In this document: piece after piece, positions 1 through 5,083 of the stretch
Position numbering within the stretch: position 1 is the stretch's first letter
How the letters are laid out: every line of letters begins with the position of its first letter
Source: Bryobacterales bacterium
Lineage (GTDB): Bacteria; Acidobacteriota; Terriglobia; Bryobacterales; Bryobacteraceae
Direction: 5' to 3'
DNA length: 5,083 bases
Assembly: GCA_003139735.1 (NCBI GenBank)
Contig: PLGA01000260.1
Coordinates: 1 to 5,083 of the forward strand
Program-made: the position numbers and the translations under genes
The notes under the pieces: model-generated
Databases searched by the model: none
Told to the model about the DNA's origin: nothing
The model's input: only the letters and a program-made list of their open reading frames with translations

Positions 1-17
1 TATTCAGTAAACTACCG

Positions 18-1496
18 CTAGCCGAGCCGATCGAGCTCCTCGCGGGCAATCCGCAGGTTCGCCGCGGTCCGCGCGTGCTCCCGAGGTAAATCCTCCTCGG
101 TGCGGACGCGCAGCGCCGCCTCGTAGCATTCAATCGCCCGGCGCAAGTTCGCGTCCCGGTCGCCGCTCGGCAAAGTCGACCACGCGTTCCCCAGATTGTA
201 CTGCGCCGTGGCCCAATACTGCGGGAAATCCCCCTCGGTGTAGACGCGCAGAGCCGCCTCGAAGCATGCCATCGTCCGGCGCAAGTTCGCGCCTCGGTCG
301 CCGCTCGGCAAACCCCACCACGCGGCGCCCAGGTTGTTCTGGGTCCCGGCAAAATCCTGCGGGAAATTCCGCTCGGTGTAGACGCGCAGCGCCGCCTCGC
401 AGCATTCGATGGCCCGGCGCAAGTTCGCGTCCCGGTCGCCGGTCGGCAAATCCCGCCACGCGATCCCCAGGTTGTTCTGCGTCATGGCCCAATCGCGCGG
501 GAAATCCCTCTCGGTGAAAACGCGCAACGCCGCCTCGTAGCATTCCATCGCCCGGCGCAAGTTCGCGTCCGGGTCGCCGGTCGGCAAATCCCGCCACGCG
601 ATCCCCAGGTTGTTCTGCGTCATGGCCCAATCGCGCGGGAAATCCCCCTCGGTGAAAACGCGCAGCGCCGCCTCGTAGCATTCCATCGCCCGGCGCAAGT
701 TCGCGTCCGGGTCGCCGGTCGGCAAATTCGACCACGCGTTCCCCAGGTCGTTCTGCGTCCTGGCCCAAGCCCGCGGGAAATCCCGCTCGGTGAAGACGCG
801 CAGCGCGGCCTCGTAGCACTCCATCGCCCGGCGCAGGTTCGCCGCACGGTCCCCGAGCGAGGCGCGCCAAAGCTCCACTCCCAGCCCGTTGCACGCCAGG
901 GCGGCTCCTGGAGAAGAGAGCGGTGAGTCCAGCAGCCCCACCGGCTCCCACCACCGCAGCAACCCGAAGTGTTCCCGCATCCGTGGCGGAACGGCCCCAC
1001 GCGCCGCCTCGGCCAGCCGGCCCCACTCCGCCAGCGCCTCGACCGGCGCCACGCTATACCGGTGATACCACGCGAGCGACGCCGCGTCGTCCACGGCGGA
1101 GGCGGACCGCGCTTTCCAGTGCTCCCGCCACCACCCGTGATCGCTCTCGACGCGCGCCTGAGCCGCCGGCTGGTTCTCCAACGCCCATCGCATCTGCGCC
1201 CGAATCGTAAACCAGCCGCGCATCCCGGGCAGCGGATCGACGAAGCTGTAATCGCCGAGTCCTTCCCATTCGGCATCCTGCGCCGCGCTGCGCTCCGCGG
1301 AGAATGCCGCCCGCCCGGCCTGCTCGTCGAAGCGTGGCGTCAGCGCCAGCCGCAAGATCCGCGCCGTCGATTTCGCAGTTCCGCAGGAACTGCCGTGCGT
1401 CGGTTTCGGAGAGACCGCCAACCAGGTGCTGTTCGAGGTTCTCCGCCCAATCGGGCTCGGCCTCTTCCCAGTCCAGCCGGTTCTGCCCCGCAACAA
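18..1496 (-). CDS. 3' fragment: winged-helix-like region plus six TPR repeats
   Basis: The frame is open for 492 codons, but the stretch above about 1358 is low-quality translation of the NTPase region in the wrong frame. Real protein character starts at ILRLALTPRFDEQ. Next come DYSFVDPLPGMRGWFTIRAQMRWAL, which resembles the wing of a winged helix, and a tryptophan-rich linker (GWWREHW, SLAWYHRYSVAPVEAL). The six TPR-like units then run to the TAG at 18-20. No convincing ribosome binding site was recognised for independent translation, and the apparent ATG at 1496 lies inside the NTPase coding region. It therefore reads as the C-terminal part of the upstream gene, not a gene of its own. TPRs form stacked helical hairpins that bind proteins or peptides; the ligand here is unknown. 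Confidence 0.5.
   Translation of the reverse strand: MLRGRTGWTGKRPSPIGRRTSNSTWLAVSPKPTHGSSCGTAKSTARILRLALTPRFDEQAGRAAFSAERSAAQDAEWEGLGDYSFVDPLPGMRGWFTIRAQMRWALENQPAAQARVESDHGWWREHWKARSASAVDDAASLAWYHRYSVAPVEALAEWGRLAEAARGAVPPRMREHFGLLRWWEPVGLLDSPLSSPGAALACNGLGVELWRASLGDRAANLRRAMECYEAALRVFTERDFPRAWARTQNDLGNAWSNLPTGDPDANLRRAMECYEAALRVFTEGDFPRDWAMTQNNLGIAWRDLPTGDPDANLRRAMECYEAALRVFTERDFPRDWAMTQNNLGIAWRDLPTGDRDANLRRAIECCEAALRVYTERNFPQDFAGTQNNLGAAWWGLPSGDRGANLRRTMACFEAALRVYTEGDFPQYWATAQYNLGNAWSTLPSGDRDANLRRAIECYEAALRVRTEEDLPREHARTAANLRIAREELDRLG
27..854 (-). repeat. Six tandem 138-bp repeats encoding 46-residue TPR units
   Basis: The units run 854-717, 716-579, 578-441, 440-303, 302-165 and 164-27, each exactly 138 bp, so changes in repeat number keep the frame. 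The consensus unit starts GD(P/R)DANLRRAMECYEAALRV, followed by (F/Y)TE.DFP..WA.TQNNLG.AW..LP(T/S). The two helices, ANLRRAMECYEAALRVFTE and WAMTQNNLGIAWRDL, fit the TPR pattern, with a longer loop than the 34-residue canonical TPR. Units 2 and 3 are almost identical. Units 4-6 diverge more, and the last decays into a charged cap (IAREELDRLG) just before the stop. Two repeat-flanking residues are added after unit 6. Confidence 0.92.
441..716 (-). repeat. Near-identical adjacent TPR unit pair (units 2 and 3)
   Basis: Comparing 579-716 with 441-578 base by base gives 2 differences in 138. One changes Gly to Arg (TEGDF versus TERDF). The other is a synonymous Leu codon change (CTG versus TTG). 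The neighbouring units differ at many more positions, so this pair points to a recent unit duplication or gene conversion. Confidence 0.9.
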
Positions 1497-2271
1497 CGGT
1501 CAATGCAAAATCGAAATTCGCGGCAACGTCCCTGATCCATTTCTCCAGAGACCGCCGATTTTCGGTGTTCTGCATTCCGGCGCCGGCGGCCTCGAAAGTG
1601 TCGAAGAAGAGCACCGCCCGCACGGCCCTCCCCAGGTTCGGCGTCAGGCTCTCGCGCAGATCGGCCGCCAGATAGTCCGCCAGGTTGTCGCCGATCTCCT
1701 GGCTGGTCCTGGCCCGCAGTTCGAGCACGAACTGGCCGGCTTCGTCTCTCGCCAGGAATCGCTCGAAACTCGATCCCTTAATGCGCTTCAGGACCTGCGG
1801 CCTCAGCCGGTTCAGCGCCACATTCACGCCCGGAACAATTGCCGCCGCCTGGACACACTCGGCTGCAATTTCCATGGCCAGGCCCAGCGCACCATGTCCC
1901 CGCAAGCCCGGCTCCTCCGCCGCCCCCTGCTTGTGCCGGAGCATGGCGAACGCTAGGTCGAAGCGCGGGGCGTCCCGGTCGATCTGCTGCCGGATCTCGC
2001 ACAGCCCCGCCGCGGGGTCGAGCGCGAACCTTCGCCCGCCTGCCTGAGCGTCGAAATCCAGATACGCAGCAGGCACATCCCCCGGCATCTCCAGCCGGAG
2101 CTTCTTCAGCAGCCACGTCTTTCCGGCCCCGCCAATGCCGTAGAACATCAGCACCGGCGGCTCGGTGGCGAAGTTCAGATAGCGGTGGAACACGTTCCGC
2201 TGGTCGTCGCGGTCCGTGAAGCGGGCAATCTCGTCCGACGGCGTGTGCTCGCGTCGCCCCGGCTTGGCCAT
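1054..2271 (-). CDS. 5' fragment: P-loop NTPase module (STAND-like)
   Basis: This open frame has 405 codons, but only about the first 306 (down to about 1354) look like real protein. The remainder is arginine- and glycine-rich out-of-frame translation of the downstream module. The start ATG at 2269-2271 has AGGAG 12 nt upstream. A hydrophobic strand (PPVLMFYGIGGAGKT, residues 38-52) carries the Walker A loop. Residues 216-227 (AVRAVLFFDTFE) form a hydrophobic strand ending in acidic residues, as in Walker B. ALTVVAGQNRLDW (256-268) occupies the place where STAND ATPases carry their sensor strand, and GGLSETDARQFLRNC (285-299) resembles the helix that follows. There is no signal peptide or membrane segment, so the product would be cytoplasmic. 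If translated as it stands, it would be an NTPase core without sensor repeats and with a nonsense tail of about 100 residues. Confidence 0.5.
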   Translation of the reverse strand: MAKPGRREHTPSDEIARFTDRDDQRNVFHRYLNFATEPPVLMFYGIGGAGKTWLLKKLRLEMPGDVPAAYLDFDAQAGGRRFALDPAAGLCEIRQQIDRDAPRFDLAFAMLRHKQGAAEEPGLRGHGALGLAMEIAAECVQAAAIVPGVNVALNRLRPQVLKRIKGSSFERFLARDEAGQFVLELRARTSQEIGDNLADYLAADLRESLTPNLGRAVRAVLFFDTFEAAGAGMQNTENRRSLEKWIRDVAANFDFALTVVAGQNRLDWEEAEPDWAENLEQHLVGGLSETDARQFLRNCEIDGADLAAGADATLRRAGRAGGILRGAQRGAGCRMGRTRRLQLRRSAARDARLVYDSGADAMGVGEPAGGSGARRERSRVVAGALESAVRLRRGRRGVARVVSPV

Positions 2272-2283
2272 GGTATTGGCGAG

Positions 2284-2288
2284 CTCCT
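2284..2288 (-). promoter_or_regulatory. Shine-Dalgarno site of the NTPase gene overlapping the trpS stop codon
   Basis: On the minus strand AGGAG lies 12 nt before the ATG at 2271 and overlaps the trpS TAG (2289-2287). The spacing is on the long side, but no better site is visible. The overlap with the upstream stop codon suggests the two genes share a transcript and may be translationally coupled. Confidence 0.5.
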
Positions 2289-3270
2289 AAACCCACAAGC
2301 CCATGCGCTCTTTCACCAGGCGCACGGTCTCGTTGGCGATGGGCGCCACGCGCTCGGCGCCTTCGCGCAAGACGCCGGCCAGGTAGCCCGGCTCGGAGAC
2401 AATCCGCCGGTAACGCTCCTGGAACGGCTCCAACTGCGAAATCACCATGGCGGCCACTTCTTTCTTCAGGTCGCCGTAGCGCAGGCCGGTGAAGCGGCTC
2501 TTCATCTCGTCGTCGGGGGCGCCGGAAAAGGCCTGGTAAATCGAAAGCAGGTTGAGCACCCCCGGTCCGGCCGTCTCAAAATCCACCGCCGGGTTGGAAT
2601 CGGTGGTGGCCCGCATGATGATCTTGCGGATCTTGTCCGGCGGGTCGAGCAGCGCGACGGCGTGGTTGGCGGCGGCCTCCGACTTGCTCATTTTCTGCGT
2701 CGGATCGTCCAATCCCATGATGCGCGCGCCCACGGCGGGCAGGCTGGTTCCCGGCACGACGAAAGTCTCGCCGTACAGCGAATTGAACCGCTGCGCGATA
2801 TCACGGGTCAGCTCCAGGTGCTGCGCCTGGTCCTCGCCAACCGGCACGATGCCGGCCTGGTAGAGCAGGATGTCGGCCGCCATCAGCACGGGGTATTGCA
2901 GCAGTCCGTCGCCCACCGATTCCTGCTTGGCCGACTTGGCCTTGTACTGGGTCATCCGCTCCAGCCAGCCGACCGGCGTGACGCAGGTGAGCATCCAGGC
3001 CAGCTCGGCGTGCGCCGGCACCGCCGACTGCACCATGATGGAGCAGGCCTTGGGGTCGATGCCCGCGGCCAGATACAGCGCGGCGATCTCGTGGATCTTG
3101 GCGCGCAGTCCGGCGGGGTCCTGCGGCAGGGTCACCGCGTGCAGATCGACGACGCAGAAGATGCACTCGTAGTCGCGCTGAATGCGCACCCAATTCTGGA
3201 GCGCGCCCAGATAATTTCCGATGTGCAGATTCCCGGAGGGCTGCATTCCGGAGAAGACTCGTGTTCTCAT
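2287..3270 (-). CDS. trpS: Tryptophanyl-tRNA synthetase
   Basis: This class Ic aminoacyl-tRNA synthetase activates tryptophan with ATP and charges tRNA-Trp in the cytoplasm. The 327-residue product matches the usual bacterial length of about 330. Seen: an N-terminal MRTRVFSGMQPSGNLHIGNY with the HIGH-type signature HIGN at residues 16-19, ADILLY with its conserved Asp at 133, VGEDQ at 144-148, and the second ATP-binding signature KMSKS at 193-197 within DPTQKMSKSE. The C-terminal helical part, with YGDLKKEVA and the family-typical final helices, is present, so the gene looks intact. The ATG at 3268-3270 puts the Rossmann-fold strand at the expected position; its ribosome binding site is weak. 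The gene ends 15 nt before the NTPase-TPR gene and is transcribed divergently from the methyltransferase gene. The 41-bp upstream gap leaves no room for a T-box or attenuator leader. Confidence 0.98.
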   Translation of the reverse strand: MRTRVFSGMQPSGNLHIGNYLGALQNWVRIQRDYECIFCVVDLHAVTLPQDPAGLRAKIHEIAALYLAAGIDPKACSIMVQSAVPAHAELAWMLTCVTPVGWLERMTQYKAKSAKQESVGDGLLQYPVLMAADILLYQAGIVPVGEDQAQHLELTRDIAQRFNSLYGETFVVPGTSLPAVGARIMGLDDPTQKMSKSEAAANHAVALLDPPDKIRKIIMRATTDSNPAVDFETAGPGVLNLLSIYQAFSGAPDDEMKSRFTGLRYGDLKKEVAAMVISQLEPFQERYRRIVSEPGYLAGVLREGAERVAPIANETVRLVKERMGLWV

Positions 3271-3311
3271 GGTAAGCGGCGGGGTGAACTTCTATCGTAA
3301 GCAATTTTGAA
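3271..3311. promoter_or_regulatory. Short divergent intergenic region between trpS and the methyltransferase gene
   Basis: Both genes must be transcribed outward from this 41-bp spacer or from within each other's first codons. The spacer is more AT-rich at its right end (about 3288-3311) than the surrounding genes. No convincing -35/-10 pair could be fixed on either strand. That promoters lie here is inferred from the layout alone. Confidence 0.3.
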
Positions 3312-4493
3312 GTGACAGTGGAGAAGCTGGTCTACGGCGGCGACGCGCTGGCGCGCCTGGATGGGCGGGTGACGCTGGCGCCATTCGCGCTGCCGGGAGA
3401 GCGAATCCGCGCGGCGGCCGAGCGGGAAAAGCCAGGGCTGATCCACGCGCGGACGCTCGCGGTGCTCGATCCCGCCCCGCAACGCGTCGCGCCGCGCTGC
3501 CCGTACTTCGGCCGCTGCGGCGGATGCCATTACCAGCACGCCGGCTACGAGTTTCAGCTTGAGGCGAAGCGTGCCATCCTGGCGGAAGAGCTGCGCCGCG
3601 TGGGAAAAATCGAGCCGCCGGAGGAGATCGCCGTCGTGGCGGCGGACCCATGGGGCTATCGGAATCGCGCGCAGCTCCATATCGAAAAGGGCCGCGTCGG
3701 CTATCGCGAGGCGCGCTCGCACAAGTTGTGCGCCATCGATAGCTGCCCCATCGCGTCTCCGAAAATCAACCAGACCATTGGCGCGCTGGCGGGAATGCTG
3801 CGCGATTCCCGTTGGCCGCGATTCCTTCGGTCGGTCGAAATCTTCACCGACGAACGGCAAGTGCAACTGAGCGTGCTCGAAACGGAGCGGCCGGTGGCGC
3901 GCCGTTTCTTCGATTGGTGCGCGGAAACCATTCCGGGGCTGGTGGCGGGCGCGCTCGATTACCAGGACCGTTTCCGCGTCAGCCGCAATGCGTTCTTCCA
4001 GGTGAACCGATACCTGGCGGACAAGCTGGTGGAGATCGCGCTCGAAGGCGCCGGCGGCGAGACGGCGCTCGATGTGTACGCGGGCGTGGGCCTGTTCTCG
4101 CTCGACCTGGCCCGGCGTTTCCGCCAGGCGGCCGCGGTGGAATCGGGCGCGGCGGCGGCTGGGGACCTGGCCTTCAACGCCGAGCGCGCCGGGCTCGCCA
4201 ACCTGCGCGTCGAACGGCGCACGGCGGAGGCATACCTCGATGCCCTCGAGCGCGCTCCGGATTTCGTCCTTCTCGATCCGCCCCGCGCCGGTCTGGGCAA
4301 AGCGGTAGTGCCCCGGTTGATCGATCTGCGTCCGCCCGCCGTGACCATCGTGGCGTGCGATCCGGCCACCTTGGCTCGGGATTTGGCGGCCCTGCTGGGC
4401 GCGGGCTACCGGATCGAGAAAATGACGCTGGTCGACCTGTTTCCGCAGACCTACCACCTGGAAACCGTAGTGCGCCTGCGCGATGCGGTGTAA
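3312..4493 (+). CDS. rlmD: RNA (uracil-5-)-methyltransferase, RlmD/RumA family
   Basis: This SAM-dependent enzyme makes 5-methyluridine in RNA, most likely in 23S rRNA, through a covalent cysteine adduct. Seen in 393 residues: an N-terminal TRAM domain (about 1-55, VEKLVYGGDALARLDGR), four iron-sulfur ligand candidates Cys63, Cys69, Cys72 and Cys145 with RumA-like spacing, and FFQVN at 228-232. The SAM motif is DVYAGVGLFSL (254-264), followed by LLDPPRAG (320-327), the nucleophile Cys349 in VACDPATLARD, and the base Glu384 in YHLETVVRL. All catalytic elements are present and the length suits the family (E. coli RumA is 433). The start is GTG at 3312 or the second GTG at 3318; no in-frame ATG exists after the stop at 3285-3287, and the ribosome binding site is poor. 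Sequence alone does not separate RlmD (U1939) from RlmC (U747) or TrmA-like substrates, so the symbol is the likeliest choice only. Confidence 0.9.
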   Translation: MTVEKLVYGGDALARLDGRVTLAPFALPGERIRAAAEREKPGLIHARTLAVLDPAPQRVAPRCPYFGRCGGCHYQHAGYEFQLEAKRAILAEELRRVGKIEPPEEIAVVAADPWGYRNRAQLHIEKGRVGYREARSHKLCAIDSCPIASPKINQTIGALAGMLRDSRWPRFLRSVEIFTDERQVQLSVLETERPVARRFFDWCAETIPGLVAGALDYQDRFRVSRNAFFQVNRYLADKLVEIALEGAGGETALDVYAGVGLFSLDLARRFRQAAAVESGAAAAGDLAFNAERAGLANLRVERRTAEAYLDALERAPDFVLLDPPRAGLGKAVVPRLIDLRPPAVTIVACDPATLARDLAALLGAGYRIEKMTLVDLFPQTYHLETVVRLRDAV

Positions 4494-4531
4494 CTGACCG
4501 GCCCGCGGGGACGTTTAATGATAGCGAGAGC

Positions 4532-4536
4532 AGGAA
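4532..4536 (+). promoter_or_regulatory. Ribosome binding site of the glycine-rich exported protein gene
   Basis: AGGAA at 4532-4536 (core AGGA 10 nt before the ATG) supports the start at 4546, the first ATG that gives a signal peptide. The 52-bp gap after the methyltransferase stop also contains TTTAAT at 4514-4519, which could be a -10 element, but no good -35 accompanies it. No clear terminator hairpin is visible in the gap, so readthrough from the methyltransferase gene is possible. Confidence 0.5.
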
Positions 4537-4545
4537 TTTACCGTT

Positions 4546-5083
4546 ATGCTTTGCAGATGGCAGTTATCTCTTCTACCCCTTTCCGTGGTCCTGCTGATGG
4601 CGGCGGACCAACCCTGGAAAGACAAGCCGGTTACCGATTGGAATGACGGCGATACCAAACTGATCCTGACCGACTCGCCCTGGGCGAAGGCCGTCAAACC
4701 GGCGGTGGAACCGGCCAATGCCAATCAAAGCACCAACGGCAGAAGGCCGGGGATGGGCATGCCCGGCGGCATGGGCCGGCGCGGCGGCTACGGCTATCCC
4801 GGTGGCGGTTATCCGGGCGGCGGTTACCCCGGCGGTGGGTATCCGGGTGGCGGCTATCCGACCGGAACCACCTATCCCAACGGGGGCCAGTATCCCAACG
4901 GCCAGCAATCCGGCGGAAGCAACGCCGAGACCAGACCGCCGGCTGAACAGGCGCCGGAGCTGACGCTCCGCTGGGAAAGCGCCCTTCCTATCCACGAAGC
5001 CGTGATGAAGTCTCACGACAGGAACGCGCCCACGGTGGACGACGGCTATTACGCCCTGGCGGTCTACGGCGTTCCGACGCGCA
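4546..5083 (+). CDS. Exported glycine-rich hypothetical protein, 3' end outside window
   Basis: I see 179 codons and no stop before the window ends. Residues 1-20 form a signal peptide: a basic start (MLCRW), a hydrophobic core (LSLLPLSVVLLMAA) and likely cleavage after MAA, before DQPWKD. There is no lipobox, since Cys3 precedes the core. The mature part has three zones. Residues 21-55 are tryptophan-rich and charged (DQPWKDKPVTDWND, ILTDSPWAKAV). Residues 66-125 are a low-complexity Gly/Pro/Tyr segment with four GGGYP repeats. From about residue 135 comes ordered sequence (ELTLRWESALPIHEA, YYALAVYGVP). From memory, this pattern resembles uncharacterised Acidobacteriota secreted proteins, some with GWxTD-type domains, but no such motif lies within the window. 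Function is unknown. The flexible segment is probably a linker between a short N-terminal domain and the C-terminal domain. Confidence 0.85.
   Translation, partial: MLCRWQLSLLPLSVVLLMAADQPWKDKPVTDWNDGDTKLILTDSPWAKAVKPAVEPANANQSTNGRRPGMGMPGGMGRRGGYGYPGGGYPGGGYPGGGYPGGGYPTGTTYPNGGQYPNGQQSGGSNAETRPPAEQAPELTLRWESALPIHEAVMKSHDRNAPTVDDGYYALAVYGVPTR
4801..4860 (+). repeat. Four tandem 15-bp repeats encoding GGGYP
   Basis: Residues 86-105 of the exported protein read GGGYP four times in a row, 15 bp each (4801-4815, 4816-4830, 4831-4845, 4846-4860), flanked by GGYGYP before and TGTTYPNGGQYPNG after. The peptide is perfectly repeated while the codons vary (Gly GGT, GGC and GGG; Tyr TAT and TAC; Pro CCG and CCC). 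The unit is therefore old or maintained at protein level, not a fresh DNA expansion. Confidence 0.93.

Larger units (their letters stand above)
18..2271 (-). pseudogene. STAND-like P-loop NTPase with C-terminal TPR repeats, disrupted by a frame change
   Basis: The two overlapping minus-strand frames read as one gene of about 750 codons. Seen: the NTPase module occupies composite residues 1-306, with FTDRD near 18-22, Walker A GIGGAGKT at 45-52, Walker B-like VLFFDTFE at 220-227 and GQNRLDW at 262-268. After FLRNCEIDGADL this frame loses protein character. Sensible sequence resumes at once in the frame shifted +1, as ILRLALTPRFDE, and continues through a winged-helix-like stretch (GWFTIRAQMRWAL) and six TPRs to a TAG at 18-20. 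Family knowledge: STAND ATPases join a P-loop core, a GxP-containing lid helix, a winged helix and a repeat sensor. No GxP-like motif is visible here, which suggests an out-of-frame internal deletion at about 1345-1365. Inference: the intact ancestor was a TPR-sensing signalling ATPase. It could instead be a sequencing error, or two separately translated proteins. No function can be assigned. Confidence 0.68.

Noticed and set aside
1..17. Possible downstream signal after the TPR gene stop
   Set aside because: Only 17 bases remain before the window edge, with no recognisable element.
27..854. Regular 138-bp repeats as a possible CRISPR or satellite array
   Set aside because: There are no unique spacers between short repeats. 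The whole unit is repeated and encodes a TPR consensus in one continuous frame.
130..1026. A second minus-strand open frame (298 codons) within the TPR repeat region
   Set aside because: It is the repeat DNA read in another frame. It looks repetitive only because the underlying TPR sequence is, and it has no start signal of its own.
1340..1370. Programmed ribosomal frameshift instead of a broken gene
   Set aside because: No slippery heptamer or typical +1 shift site (rare codon or stop in the zero frame) is apparent at the junction. The zero frame continues for about 100 codons, and the protein seems to lack a segment there, which a programmed shift would not explain.
2185..3300. Long plus-strand open frame opposite trpS (371 codons)
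   Set aside because: It is the antisense shadow of a clearly identified trpS. Its translation is rich in His, Arg and Gly with no recognisable motif, as expected in GC-rich DNA.
3267..4457. Long minus-strand open frame opposite the methyltransferase gene (396 codons)
   Set aside because: It lies antisense to a gene with a complete set of catalytic motifs, its translation has low-quality Arg/His-rich composition, and it overlaps the trpS start. It is a compositional shadow.
4494..4545. Terminator between the methyltransferase gene and the exported protein gene
   Set aside because: The GC-rich bases at about 4499-4511 do not form a clear stem-loop followed by a T-run, so none is called.

Overview
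The window is GC-rich bacterial DNA with tightly packed genes. It holds two housekeeping genes in the middle, a broken multidomain signalling-type gene on the left, and the start of an exported glycine-rich protein on the right. The last protein opens with a tryptophan-rich 'DSPWAK'-type segment and ends with 'RWESALPIHEA...YALAVYGVP'. From memory, this style is frequent in uncharacterised proteins of Acidobacteriota (Solibacter/Bryobacter-like). That placement is an inference and was not tested by a search.

Left part (18-2271, minus strand): an NTPase-TPR protein gene that is no longer one open frame. The first ~306 codons (2271 down to about 1354) encode a P-loop NTPase module with clear Walker A and Walker B motifs. 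The rest (about 1358 down to 18) is in a different frame. It encodes a winged-helix-like/linker region followed by six tandem TPR-type repeats of exactly 46 residues (138 bp). The frame change sits at about 1345-1365. No GxP/lid segment of a STAND-type NTPase is visible between the two halves, so an out-of-frame internal deletion is more likely than a single-base error. Two adjacent repeats differ at only 2 of 138 bases, a sign of recent duplication or gene conversion.

Middle: trpS (2287-3270, minus) encodes a complete tryptophanyl-tRNA synthetase. It lies 15 nt upstream of the NTPase-TPR gene, and the two are probably cotranscribed. Divergent from it across only 41 bp is a complete RlmD/RumA-family RNA m5U methyltransferase gene (3312-4493, plus, GTG start).

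Right: after a 52-bp gap, a plus-strand gene starts at 4546 and runs off the window. It encodes a secreted protein with a signal peptide and four perfect GGGYP repeats. The two translation-related genes form an ordinary core. The NTPase-TPR locus is the part most worth a second look. No RNA genes, CRISPR arrays, insertion sequences or integration sites were found.
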